From Tabrizicola flagellatus (lineage in GTDB: Bacteria; Pseudomonadota; Alphaproteobacteria; Rhodobacterales; Rhodobacteraceae), in the NCBI RefSeq assembly GCF_008271465.1, contig NZ_VMDU01000007.1:1-64000 (forward strand): DNA of 64,000 bases. Direction: 5' to 3'. Every line of letters begins with the position of its first letter. Position 1 is the first letter of the stretch. Shown here in pieces: positions 17,321 to 26,137 of the stretch. Under the pieces are notes generated by a model. It searched no databases. It was not told the DNA's origin and worked only from the letters and a program-made list of their open reading frames with translations. A program made the translations under genes and the position numbers.

Positions 17321-17518
17321 ATGAACAACGATCAGATCGCCGGCAAGTGGAAGCAGCTGAAAGGCGAGGCCAAGATCATGTGGGGCAAGCTCACCGACGA
17401 CGAGCTGGACATCGCCGAGGGCCACAAGGACAAGCTGGCCGGCAGGATCCAGGAGCGTTACGGCAAGACCAAGGAAGAAGCCCAGCGCGAGGTTGACGAC
17501 TTCTTCTCGCGCTACTGA
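17321..17518 (+). CDS. CsbD family stress-response protein
   Basis: A 65-residue soluble protein with the CsbD signature: MNNDQIAGKWKQLKGEAK at the N-terminus, then WGKLTDDELDIAEGHKDKL and a Lys/Glu-rich helical end. Family members are small, highly expressed general-stress proteins of unknown biochemical role. AGAGGAGA lies at ideal spacing before the ATG. Single-gene unit followed by a GC hairpin. Confidence 0.92.
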   Translation: MNNDQIAGKWKQLKGEAKIMWGKLTDDELDIAEGHKDKLAGRIQERYGKTKEEAQREVDDFFSRY

Positions 17519-17530
17519 TCCGCAATCCCC

Positions 17531-17552
17531 GGGTGGGCGTCAGCGCCCACCC
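17531..17552 (+). terminator. Hairpin after csbD-like gene, possible terminator
   Basis: A perfect 9-bp stem with a TCAG loop starts 13 bases after the stop. It has no T-run, so factor-independent termination is uncertain. Confidence 0.4.
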
Positions 17553-17623
17553 ACCCCGCGGGGGCCAATGGTTGCCGGACGGTTAATATCCGCGGGCAAG
17601 CCATTGACTCCGTTCGGGTGGCA

Positions 17624-17646
17624 GGCCTGTCCACGGTGGACAGGCC
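17624..17646. repeat. Palindrome containing TGTCCACGGTGGACA, copy 1
   Basis: A hairpin with 10-base arms around CGG lies 16 bases beyond the pyc stop codon. Its 15-base core recurs at 23861-23875 just behind uvrD. Confidence 0.75.
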
Positions 17647-17661
17647 GCACGACCGACCCGT

Positions 17662-20600
17662 CTATTCCAGCTCGATCAGCAGGTCCTTGGCCTCGATCTG
17701 GCTGCCCGGATGGACATGGATCGCCTTCACCACCGCCTCGCGGTCGCAGTGCAGTCCAGTCTCCATCTTCATTGCCTCGATGTTGAGAAGCAGGTCGCCC
17801 GCGCGGACTTTCTGCCCCACCGTCACCGCGATCGAGGCCACGGCTCCCGGCATCGGCGCGCCGACATGGGCGGGGTTGCCCTCTTGCGCCTTGGGCTTGG
17901 CCGCCGTCTTGGCCTTCACCGCCCGGTTCGGGACGCGGATCACGCGCGGCTGGCCGTTCAGTTCGAAGAAGACCTTGACCTCGCCGTCCTCGGTCGTCTC
18001 GCCCACCGCCTGCAACCGGATTTCCAGCGTCTTGCCGGGGTCGATCTCGACCGACACCTCGTCGCCGGGCTGCATGCCGTAGAAGAAGACCGGCGTCGGC
18101 AGGGTGCGGACCGGGCCATAGGTCTTGTGGCGGCCCATGTAGTCGAGGAAGACCTTGGGATACATCAGGTAGCCGTTCAGGTCCTCGTCATCGACGGTGA
18201 TCCCGTTCATCTCGGCCGAGATCTTCTTGCGCGTGGCCTCCAGGTCCACAGGAGGCAGGGTCTTGCCGGGGCGCTCGGTCAGCGGCTTTTCCCCCTTCAG
18301 GACCTTCTTCAGGATCCCCTCCGGCCAGCCGCCATGCGGTTGCCCGAGGTTGCCCTTCAGCATGTCCACCACGGACTCGGGGAAGGCAACATCGACGTTC
18401 GGGTCCTCGACCTGCGCGCGGGTCAGACCCTGCGCCACCATCATCAGCGCCATGTCGCCCACGACCTTCGAGGAGGGCGTGACCTTCACGATGTCGCCGA
18501 ACATCTGGTTCGCGTCGGCGTAGGCCTGGGCGACCTCGTGCCAGCGCTCCTCCAGCCCCAGCGACCGCGCCTGGGCCTTGAGGTTGGTGAACTGCCCGCC
18601 CGGCATCTCGTGCAGATAGACCTCCGAGGCCGGGGCCTGGAGGCCGGACTCAAACGCCGCATACTGCTTGCGGACGGCCTCCCAGTAGTCGGAAATCTGC
18701 CGGATCGCCGCGATGTCGAGGCCGGTGTCGCGGTCGGTATGCCGCAGCGCCTCGACGATCGACCCAAGGCAGGGCTGCGAGGTGCCGCCACTGAACGCAT
18801 CCATCGCCGCATCGACCGCATCCACGCCCGCGTCGCACGCCGCGAGGATCGTCGCCGCCCCGGCGCCCGAGGTATCGTGCGTGTGGAAATGGACCGGCAG
18901 GCCGATCTCCTGCTTCAGCGCCTTGATCAGGACCTTGGCCGAAGCGGGCTTCAGAAGGCCCGCCATGTCCTTCAGCCCCAGCACATGCGCGCCGGCCGCT
19001 TTCAGCTCCTTCGCGCGGTCGAGGTAGTATTTCAGGTCATACTTCGACCGGGCCGGGTCCAGAAGGTCGCCGGTATAGCAGATCGTGCCCTCGCAGACCT
19101 TGTTCGCCTCGAGCACCGCGTCCATCGCGACGCGCATGTTCTCCACCCAGTTGAGGCTGTCGAACACCCGGAACACGTCCACCCCGGTTTTCGCGGCCTG
19201 CAACACGAAGCTGCGCACCACATTGTCGGGGTAGTTCGTGTAGCCCACGCCGTTCGAGGCGCGCAGCAGCATCTGCGTCATCAGGTTCGGCATCGCGGCC
19301 CTCAGGTCGCGCAGCCGCTGCCAGGGACATTCCTGCAGGAAGCGGTAGGCCACGTCGAAGGTGGCGCCGCCCCAGCATTCCACGCTGAACAACTGCGGCA
19401 GGTTCGCGGCATAGGCGGGTGCGACCTTGATCATGTCGATCGACCGCATCCGGGTGGCCAGCAGCGACTGGTGCCCGTCGCGCATCGTGGTGTCGGTCAG
19501 AAGGACCTTGGTCTGCGCCTTCATCCAGTCGGCGACCGCCTGCGGGCCTTTCTGCTCCAGCAGGTTCCGGGTCCCCATCGCCGGTTCGGCCTTGGGCAGC
19601 GGCGCCTTCGGCGGCTTGGCCTCGGCCGGGGGCTTCGGCCGGCCGGCCGTCTCGGGATGGCCGTTGACGGTGATGTCGGCGATGTAGAGCAGGATCTTCG
19701 TCGCCCGGTCGCGCCGCTTTTTGAAGGCGAACAGCTCGGGCGTCGTGTCGATGAACTTGGTGGTGTAGGTGTTGTCCAGGAAGGTCGGGTGCTTCAGGAG
19801 GTTGATCACGAACTCGATGTTCGTCGCCACCCCCCGGATGCGGAACTCGCGCAGCGCGCGGTCCATCCGGGCAATCGCCTTTTCGGGCGTCTGGGCGTGG
19901 GCGGTGACCTTGACCAGCAGCGAGTCGTAATAGCGGGTGATCACCGAGCCCGCATAGGCCGTGCCGCCGTCGAGACGGATGCCGTTGCCGGTGGCGCTCC
20001 GATAGGCGGTGAGGCGGCCGTAATCCGGGATGAAGTTGTTCAGCGGATCTTCCGTCGTCACCCGGCATTGCAGCGCGTGGCCGTTCAGCTTCACGTCGGC
20101 CTGGGAGGCGACGCCCGTCGCCTCGGGCAGGGACTTGCCTTCCTCGATCAGGATCTGGGCCTGGACGATATCGATGCCGGTGACTTCCTCGGTCACGGTG
20201 TGCTCGACCTGGACGCGGGGGTTCACCTCGATGAAGTAGAACTTGCCGGTGTCCATATCCATCAGGAATTCTACGGTGCCGGCGCATTCGTAGTTCACAT
20301 GCGAACAGATGCGCTTGGCCATCTCGCAGACTTCCTCGCGCTGGGCCTGCGTGAGGTAGGGGGCGGGGGCGCGTTCGACGACCTTCTGGTTGCGGCGCTG
20401 CACGGTGCAGTCCCGCTCCCACAGGTGCCAGCAGTTGCCCTGCTTGTCGCCCAGGATCTGCACCTCGACGTGGCGGGCGCGCTGGATCATCTTTTCCAGA
20501 TAGCCTTCGCCGTTGCCGAAGGCGGCCTCGGCCTCGCGCCGGCCCTCGCGCACCTTCGATTCCAGTTCGTCCTCGGACAGGATCGGCCGCATGCCCCGGC

Positions 20601-21102
20601 CACCGCCACCCCAGGAGGCCTTCAGCATCAGGGGATAGCCGATCTCGGCGGCCTGCTTCTTGATGAGGGCGATGTCATCGCCCAGGACCTCGGTCGCGGG
20701 GATGACCGGCACGCCGGCCTCGATCGCAACGCGGCGGGCGCTGGCCTTGTCGCCAAGCGCGCGCATCGTCTCGGCGCGCGGGCCGATGAAGGTGATCCCG
20801 GCCTGGTCGCAGGCCTCGACGAAATCCGGGTTCTCGGAGAGAAGGCCATAGCCCGGATGGATCGCATCCGCCCCTGACATCCGCGCCACCCGGATGATTT
20901 CCGGGATCGAGAGGTAGGCGCCCACCGGCGACAGCCCCTCGCCGATCCGGTAGGCTTCGTCGGCCTTGAAGCGGTGGAGGGAAAGCTTGTCCTCCTCGGC
21001 ATAGACCGCGACGGTCTTCTTGCCCATCTCGTTGGCCGCCCGCATGACGCGGATCGCGATCTCGCCGCGGTTGGCAACCAGGATCTTCTTGAATTCGGGC
21101 AT
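17662..21102 (-). CDS. pyc: Pyruvate carboxylase
   Basis: A 1146-residue biotin enzyme that carboxylates pyruvate to oxaloacetate, the main anaplerotic step. Domains in order are biotin carboxylase (FKKILVANRGEIAIRVMRAA at the start; glycine-rich KASWGGGGRGM about 160), carboxyltransferase (LTDTTMRDGHQSLLATR about 540), the PYC tetramerisation domain, and the C-terminal biotin carrier with the biotinyl Lys in EAMKMETG. Full length. The start with GGGGAG upstream is preferred over an ATG 27 bases earlier. A likely promoter lies 37 bases upstream. Monocistronic. Confidence 0.97.
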   Translation of the reverse strand: MPEFKKILVANRGEIAIRVMRAANEMGKKTVAVYAEEDKLSLHRFKADEAYRIGEGLSPVGAYLSIPEIIRVARMSGADAIHPGYGLLSENPDFVEACDQAGITFIGPRAETMRALGDKASARRVAIEAGVPVIPATEVLGDDIALIKKQAAEIGYPLMLKASWGGGGRGMRPILSEDELESKVREGRREAEAAFGNGEGYLEKMIQRARHVEVQILGDKQGNCWHLWERDCTVQRRNQKVVERAPAPYLTQAQREEVCEMAKRICSHVNYECAGTVEFLMDMDTGKFYFIEVNPRVQVEHTVTEEVTGIDIVQAQILIEEGKSLPEATGVASQADVKLNGHALQCRVTTEDPLNNFIPDYGRLTAYRSATGNGIRLDGGTAYAGSVITRYYDSLLVKVTAHAQTPEKAIARMDRALREFRIRGVATNIEFVINLLKHPTFLDNTYTTKFIDTTPELFAFKKRRDRATKILLYIADITVNGHPETAGRPKPPAEAKPPKAPLPKAEPAMGTRNLLEQKGPQAVADWMKAQTKVLLTDTTMRDGHQSLLATRMRSIDMIKVAPAYAANLPQLFSVECWGGATFDVAYRFLQECPWQRLRDLRAAMPNLMTQMLLRASNGVGYTNYPDNVVRSFVLQAAKTGVDVFRVFDSLNWVENMRVAMDAVLEANKVCEGTICYTGDLLDPARSKYDLKYYLDRAKELKAAGAHVLGLKDMAGLLKPASAKVLIKALKQEIGLPVHFHTHDTSGAGAATILAACDAGVDAVDAAMDAFSGGTSQPCLGSIVEALRHTDRDTGLDIAAIRQISDYWEAVRKQYAAFESGLQAPASEVYLHEMPGGQFTNLKAQARSLGLEERWHEVAQAYADANQMFGDIVKVTPSSKVVGDMALMMVAQGLTRAQVEDPNVDVAFPESVVDMLKGNLGQPHGGWPEGILKKVLKGEKPLTERPGKTLPPVDLEATRKKISAEMNGITVDDEDLNGYLMYPKVFLDYMGRHKTYGPVRTLPTPVFFYGMQPGDEVSVEIDPGKTLEIRLQAVGETTEDGEVKVFFELNGQPRVIRVPNRAVKAKTAAKPKAQEGNPAHVGAPMPGAVASIAVTVGQKVRAGDLLLNIEAMKMETGLHCDREAVVKAIHVHPGSQIEAKDLLIELE

Positions 21103-21138
21103 CGGCGACAGCTCCCCAGGGTGCGGCAAGGCCTATGC

Positions 21139-21166
21139 ACCTTAGGGGCGCTGCGGTGCGGCGCAA
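21139..21166 (-). promoter_or_regulatory. Candidate pyc promoter
   Basis: On the minus strand TTGCGC and TAAGGT are separated by 16 bases, which would give a leader of about 30 bases before the pyc start. Confidence 0.45.
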
Positions 21167-21284
21167 GAGGGAATGGCGCCGTTTCCTGACAGAAATGCGA
21201 CGGTATGCCGGGGTATGCCATGGGGTGCCGAAAATCCATGAACAATGCGCGAACGTAGGGCCTTTCCCCGCCCGCCTCAACCGC

Positions 21285-21290
21285 TATACT
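21285..21290 (+). promoter_or_regulatory. -10 element TATACT placed for leaderless uvrD transcription
   Basis: TATACT (5 of 6 consensus) ends 7 bases before the uvrD ATG, and no ribosome-binding site precedes that ATG. Transcription would start at or within a base of the start codon. The -35 is weak (TTTCCC). Confidence 0.5.
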
Positions 21291-21297
21291 GCGGGAC

Positions 21298-23853
21298 ATG
21301 ACAGGATGGGACGAAGACCAGGCCTTCGAGGCCGCCGCCGCGCCCGTGCCCCTTTCGCAACGCGCGATGGCGGCGCGGCCCATGCCCTATCTCGACGACC
21401 TGAACCCGGCGCAACGGGCAGCGGTCGAGGCGCTGGATGGCCCGGTGCTGATGCTGGCCGGGGCAGGGACGGGCAAGACCAAGGCGCTGACGGCGCGGAT
21501 CGTGCATCTTCTGCACCAGCGGCGGGCGCGCCCGAACGAGATCCTGGCCGTGACCTTCACCAACAAGGCCGCGCGCGAGATGAAGGAGAGGGTGGGGCGG
21601 CTTCTGGGCGAGGTGGCCGAGGGGATGCCCTGGATGGGCACCTTCCACTCGCTGTCGGTCAAGATCCTGCGGCGGCATGCCGAACTGGTCGGGCTGAAGC
21701 CGAACTTCACCATCCTTGATACGGACGACCAGTTGCGGCTGTTGAAGCAGCTGGTGCTGGCCGCGAACATCGACGAAAAGCGATGGCCCGCGCGGCTTCT
21801 GGCCAGCCTGATCGATGGCTGGAAGAACCGCGCCTGGCTGCCGGAGAAGGTGCCGTCCTCGGAAGCCGGGGCCTACAACAACCGGGGGACCGAGCTTTAC
21901 GCGGCCTATCAGGACCGGCTGAAGACCCTGAACGCGGTGGATTTCGGTGATCTTCTGCTGCACTGTGTCACGATCTTCCAGACGCATCCGGACGTGCTGG
22001 AGCAATACCAGCGCTGGTTCCGTTATATCCTGGTGGACGAATATCAGGATACGAACGTCGCCCAGTATCTCTGGCTGCGGCTTCTGGCGCAGGGGCACCG
22101 GAACATCTGCTGCGTGGGCGACGACGATCAGTCGATCTATGGCTGGCGCGGGGCCGAGGTCGGCAACATCCTGCGCTTCGAGAAGGATTTCCCCGGCGCG
22201 CAGGTGATCCGGCTGGAGCAGAACTACCGCTCGACCGGGCATATCCTCGGCGCGGCCTCGGGCATCATCGCGAAGAATGCGGGTCGGCTGGGCAAGACCC
22301 TGTGGACGGCGGGGGCGCTGGGCGAGAAGGTTCGCCTCATCGGCCATTGGGACGGCGAGGAAGAGGCGCGCTGGATCGGCGAAGAGATCGAGGCGATCCA
22401 GCGCGGCACGCGGGGGATGGATCCGGTGGACCTGAACCACCAGGCGATCCTGGTGCGCGCCTCCCATCAGATGCGGGCATTCGAGGACCGGTTCCTGACC
22501 ATCGGTCTGCCCTACCGCGTGATCGGCGGGCCGCGGTTCTATGAACGGCAGGAAATCCGCGATGCGATGGCCTATTTCCGGCTGGCGGTCTCGCCCGAGG
22601 ATGACCTTGCTTTCGAGCGCGTGGTGAACCTGCCGAAGCGGGGACTTGGCGACACGGCGCAGGCGAAGATCAACGTGCTGGCGCGGGCTGCCGGCGTATC
22701 GCTGCTGGATGGTGCGCGGGAGGCGCTGGCAAAGGGGGTGATCCCGGGCAAGGGCGCGGCGCAGCTGCGGGCCTTCGTCGAGGGGGTGGACAGGTGGCAC
22801 TACTTTGTAGCGAACAGGGATAATCCGGTCGAGATTGGCCGCCATTCCGAGCAGTTGAATGGTCTGAGGAAGTTAAGAGAACCTCTGATCGAGCAGCTAG
22901 CGGGCCTCGAACCGGGGGGCAGTTCCTACGAAGGAATGGAAGTCCAGATCGCGATGCTCAACTCGCGTATGGCGGTCTGTGAAAGGGCAATCGCCATTCT
23001 TCAGGGAAACCACATCTTTCTGGCTCAAGATATCCTCGAAGAATCTGGTTACTCTGAAATGTGGGTGAAGGATAAGTCCCCTGAGGCAGAAGGTCGCCGA
23101 GAGAACCTAAAGGAGCTGGTGGAGGCCTTGGAAGGTTTCGACAACCTGCAAGGGTTCCTGGAGCACGTCAGCCTCATCATGGACAACGAGACGGAAGGCG
23201 CGGAGGAGAAGGTCACGATCATGACCCTGCACGCCGCGAAGGGGCTGGAGTTTCCGGTCGTGTTCCTGCCGGGCTGGGAGGACGGGCTATTCCCCAGCCA
23301 GCGCAGCATGGACGAGAGCGGGCTGAAGGGGCTGGAGGAGGAGCGGCGGCTGGCTTACGTCGGGATCACCCGGGCCGAGCGGCTGGCGACGATCAGCTTT
23401 GCCTCGAACCGGCGGGTCTATGGCCAGTGGCAGTCGCAGCTGCCCTCGCGGTTCATCGACGAGTTGCCGGGGGAGCATGTCGAGGTGCTGACCGCGCCGG
23501 GTCTCTATGGCGGGGGCTTCGGGGCGGCGGCGTCGGTGGGGTTCGGGTCGAGCCTGGAGGAGCGCGTCTCGAAGGCCGACGTCTACAACTCGCCCGGCTG
23601 GCGGCGGTTGCAGGAGAACCAGTCCTCGCGCCCGATCCGCCAGCCGCAGGAGGCGCGGCATGTGGTGATCGACCTCGAGGCAGCCTCGCCCTATGTGATC
23701 GGCGACCGGGTCTTCCACCAGAAGTTCGGCTATGGCGAGATCATGGGGATCGAGGGCGACAAGCTGGACGTGGAGTTCGATCACGCCGGGTCGAAAAAGG
23801 TCGTCGCGCGCTGGGTGATCCCGGCCGATCAGGTGGACGATGTCCCGTTCTGA
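21298..23853 (+). CDS. uvrD: UvrD/PcrA-type ATP-dependent DNA helicase with an atypical internal segment
   Basis: An 851-residue superfamily 1 helicase acting in excision and mismatch repair and in fork processing. Motif I is AGAGTGKT (about residue 58), motif II VDEYQDTN (about 247), motif III GDDDQSIYGWRGA (about 274), motif IV QNYRST (about 307), motif V TLHAAKGLEFP (about 642) and motif VI YVGITRAER (about 689). The C-terminus has the usual Tudor-like end. Between residues about 499 and 575 there is extra sequence that I do not recognise from UvrD, and the DNA from about 22795 to 23130 is markedly AT-richer with unusual codons (TCT, GGT, CTA, CCT). The frame is intact and all helicase motifs remain, so it should be active. 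Confidence 0.93.
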   Translation: MTGWDEDQAFEAAAAPVPLSQRAMAARPMPYLDDLNPAQRAAVEALDGPVLMLAGAGTGKTKALTARIVHLLHQRRARPNEILAVTFTNKAAREMKERVGRLLGEVAEGMPWMGTFHSLSVKILRRHAELVGLKPNFTILDTDDQLRLLKQLVLAANIDEKRWPARLLASLIDGWKNRAWLPEKVPSSEAGAYNNRGTELYAAYQDRLKTLNAVDFGDLLLHCVTIFQTHPDVLEQYQRWFRYILVDEYQDTNVAQYLWLRLLAQGHRNICCVGDDDQSIYGWRGAEVGNILRFEKDFPGAQVIRLEQNYRSTGHILGAASGIIAKNAGRLGKTLWTAGALGEKVRLIGHWDGEEEARWIGEEIEAIQRGTRGMDPVDLNHQAILVRASHQMRAFEDRFLTIGLPYRVIGGPRFYERQEIRDAMAYFRLAVSPEDDLAFERVVNLPKRGLGDTAQAKINVLARAAGVSLLDGAREALAKGVIPGKGAAQLRAFVEGVDRWHYFVANRDNPVEIGRHSEQLNGLRKLREPLIEQLAGLEPGGSSYEGMEVQIAMLNSRMAVCERAIAILQGNHIFLAQDILEESGYSEMWVKDKSPEAEGRRENLKELVEALEGFDNLQGFLEHVSLIMDNETEGAEEKVTIMTLHAAKGLEFPVVFLPGWEDGLFPSQRSMDESGLKGLEEERRLAYVGITRAERLATISFASNRRVYGQWQSQLPSRFIDELPGEHVEVLTAPGLYGGGFGAAASVGFGSSLEERVSKADVYNSPGWRRLQENQSSRPIRQPQEARHVVIDLEAASPYVIGDRVFHQKFGYGEIMGIEGDKLDVEFDHAGSKKVVARWVIPADQVDDVPF

Positions 23854-23860
23854 GCGGATG

Positions 23861-23875
23861 TGTCCACGGTGGACA
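23861..23875. repeat. Palindrome TGTCCACGGTGGACA, copy 2
   Basis: A 15-base perfect palindrome starts 8 bases after the uvrD stop codon and is identical to the core at 17628-17642 behind pyc. Confidence 0.75.
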
Positions 23876-24023
23876 ATCTCTGATACTGTCGTATTTTCAA
23901 GAACTTGGTCGCGGACGTTAGGGGTTTCTTAACCCCGATCCGAATCGGGCCGGAAGGGGCCATCGGGTCTTGCGTCCGGCCCGCCCGGCGCGGCATGGTG
24001 ACGGGAAGGCGGGGGGAGAGGGC

Positions 24024-24662
24024 ATGGCGGACTCGGTCGAGGTGACACGGATAGCCGATCTGCTTGAGGCGCGGGCGGCGGGCGGGGACCGGGTGATCGC
24101 GGCCTTGGCGGGGGCTCCCGGGTCGGGGAAATCGACGCTGGCCGAGAAGCTGGTGGGCAAGCTGAATGCCCGTCAGCCGGGCCTCGCGGCGGTCCTGCCG
24201 ATGGACGGCTATCATTACGACGATCTTTACCTGGTGCCGGCGGGCCTGCGTCCCCGGAAGGGCGCGCCGATGACCTTCGACGTGGGCGGGCTTTATCACA
24301 CGCTGAAGCGGCTGCGCGCGCGCGACGAAGCCGAGGTCGCCGTCCCCGTCTTCGACCGCAAGATCGAGATCGCCCGCGCCGGTGCCCGGCTGATCCCGAG
24401 GGAGACCGGGGTGATCGTGGTCGAGGGCAACTGGCTGCTTCTGAACCAGGCACCCTGGGACCGGCTGCGGCCGATGTTCGATATCACGGTGATGGTCGAG
24501 GTGCCCGAACATGTCCTGCGTGCCCGGCTGCGGGGCCGGTGGGAGCGGCTGGGCCTGGGCGAGGCCGAGATCGTGGCCAAGCTGGAGGAGAACGACCTGC
24601 CGAACGGGCGCTGGGTGCGCGACGGATCCGTCGCGGCGGATCACGTGATCCGCAACGGCTAG
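24024..24662 (+). CDS. P-loop kinase of the uridine kinase/pantothenate kinase/phosphoribulokinase family
   Basis: A 212-residue small-molecule kinase. Walker A is GAPGSGKSTLAEKL (about residue 30). MDGYHYDD (about 64) is the substrate-binding motif of this family, and IVVEGNWLLL (about 131) follows as expected. Relatives such as YggC and FrcK are annotated as nucleoside or fructose/pantothenate kinases, but the substrate cannot be assigned here. The chosen ATG follows GGGGGAGAGG. It sits alone between uvrD and ftsW on the same strand. Confidence 0.82.
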   Translation: MADSVEVTRIADLLEARAAGGDRVIAALAGAPGSGKSTLAEKLVGKLNARQPGLAAVLPMDGYHYDDLYLVPAGLRPRKGAPMTFDVGGLYHTLKRLRARDEAEVAVPVFDRKIEIARAGARLIPRETGVIVVEGNWLLLNQAPWDRLRPMFDITVMVEVPEHVLRARLRGRWERLGLGEAEIVAKLEENDLPNGRWVRDGSVAADHVIRNG

Positions 24663-24786
24663 AATTCCCGCCTCCGCGGGCCCTATTGGTGCTGGCCTTG
24701 CCCGCCGATTGGCGCTAGTCTGAACGATGACGACCCGGGGGATACATCCGGGCGCAAGCGGCAGAGCAGGCGACAGGCGGTTATCC

Positions 24787-25950
24787 ATGACTGAAATGGT
24801 CTATGGCTCGAATCCCGTGCGGGTGTCCGAGCCGGTCATCCCGAAGTGGTGGCGCACGATCGACAAGTGGACCTTGACCTCGGTCTTCGTCCTGTTCGGG
24901 ATCGGGCTTCTGCTGGGGCTGGCGGCCAGCGTGCCGCTGGCGACGCGCAACGGGCTGGAGCCGTTCTACTATGTGCAGCGGCAGGCCTTCTTCGGCGGGG
25001 TCGCGCTGGTGGTGATGATCCTGGTGTCGATGATGCCGCCCGACATGGTGCGGCGGCTGGGGGTGCTGGGGTTCGCCGTGTCGATGCTGGCCCTGATGCT
25101 CTTGCCGGTCTTCGGTACCGATTTCGGCAAGGGCGCGGTGCGCTGGTTCTCCTTCGGCTTTGCCAGCGTGCAGCCGTCCGAGTTCCTGAAGCCCGGTTTC
25201 GTGGTGGTGGTGGCCTGGCTGATCGCGGCGAGCCAGGACCTGGCGGGGCCGCCGGGCAAGACGATTTCCTTCGCGTTGACGCTGGTGGTTGTCGGCTTCC
25301 TCGCCATGCAGCCCGATTTCGGGCAGTCGGCGCTGGTGCTGTTCGCCTGGGGCGTGGTCTATTTCGTCGGCGGCGCGCCGATGCTGCTGATCGGCGTGGT
25401 GGGCGGCATCGTCGCCTCGGCCGGCCTTGTCTTCTATGAGAGCAGCGAGCATTTCGCGCGCCGGATCGACGGGTTCCTGTCGCCCGACGTGGACCCGCGC
25501 ACCCAGCTTGGCTATGCGGCGAACGCGATCCAGGAGGGCGGCTTCTTCGGCGTGGGCGTGGGCAGCGGGCAGGTGAAATGGTCGCTGCCCGATGCGCATA
25601 CCGATTTCATCATCGCGGTCGCGGCCGAGGAATACGGGCTGATCCTGGTGCTGTTCATCCTGGGCCTCTACGGCCTCATCGTGGTGCGCTCGCTGTGGCG
25701 GCTTCTGCCCGAGCGCGACCCTTTCGCGCGGCTGGCGGGCGCGGGGCTGGCCTGCATCTTCGGCGTGCAGGCGATGATCAACATGGGCGTCGCGGTGCGG
25801 CTTCTGCCGGCCAAGGGGATGACGCTGCCCTTCGTGAGCTACGGCGGGTCCTCGGTGATCGCGGCGGGGATCACCATGGGGATGCTTCTGGCGCTGACCC
25901 GGGAACGCCCGCGCGGGCAGATGAGCGACGTGTTCCGGCGGGGGCGGTGA
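24787..25950 (+). CDS. ftsW: FtsW, peptidoglycan glycosyltransferase of the divisome (SEDS)
   Basis: A 387-residue polytopic inner-membrane protein that polymerises lipid II at the septum. It has about ten hydrophobic helices, the family stretch [20 protein letters not shown] (about 115), and [25 protein letters not shown] near residue 330. MTEMVYG is chosen as start because an AGGCGG ribosome site precedes it. An ATG at 24727 adds 20 polar residues, but a TAGTCT hexamer only 5 bases before it suggests transcription begins near there. First gene of the division cluster, separated from murG by an unusually long GC-rich inverted repeat. Confidence 0.94.
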   Translation: MTEMVYGSNPVRVSEPVIPKWWRTIDKWTLTSVFVLFGIGLLLGLAASVPLATRNGLEPFYYVQRQAFFGGVALVVMILVSMMPPDMVRRLGVLGFAVSMLALMLLPVFGTDFGKGAVRWFSFGFASVQPSEFLKPGFVVVVAWLIAASQDLAGPPGKTISFALTLVVVGFLAMQPDFGQSALVLFAWGVVYFVGGAPMLLIGVVGGIVASAGLVFYESSEHFARRIDGFLSPDVDPRTQLGYAANAIQEGGFFGVGVGSGQVKWSLPDAHTDFIIAVAAEEYGLILVLFILGLYGLIVVRSLWRLLPERDPFARLAGAGLACIFGVQAMINMGVAVRLLPAKGMTLPFVSYGGSSVIAAGITMGMLLALTRERPRGQMSDVFRRGR

Positions 25951-25976
25951 TGGCGGCGACGCGCAGCTCCTACCGG

Positions 25977-26107
25977 CCCCCCACCCCCATCCCCTCCCCA
26001 CCGGGGGGAGGGGCGGCGCCCGATCCTTCGCCGGTGGTCTTCGGCGCGGATGGCGCAGGGTTCGCGCCCCCCTCCCCCCTTCGCGGGGGAGGGATGGGGT
26101 GGGGGGG
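25977..26107. repeat. Long C-rich/G-rich inverted repeat between ftsW and murG
   Basis: A C-rich arm (25977-25999) and a G-rich arm (26085-26107) are near-complementary, about 23 bases each. Inside are two smaller hairpins, about 25990-26013 and 26067-26094. The repeat fills most of the 187-base ftsW-murG gap, while the neighbouring genes overlap or nearly touch. It looks like a dispersed intergenic element and could form strong RNA structure or G-quadruplexes. Confidence 0.75.
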
Positions 26108-26137
26108 CTCGGCCGGCTCCGGCAAGGGGACGGCAGG

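Noticed and set aside
22795-23130. Frameshift or inserted element with its own ends in uvrD
   Set aside because: The frame is continuous and I see no terminal repeats, so it is described as a mosaic segment instead.
24727-24786. Longer FtsW start at 24727
   Set aside because: The added residues are polar and not FtsW-like, and a -10-like hexamer lies only 5 bases before this ATG; the start at 24787 has a ribosome site.
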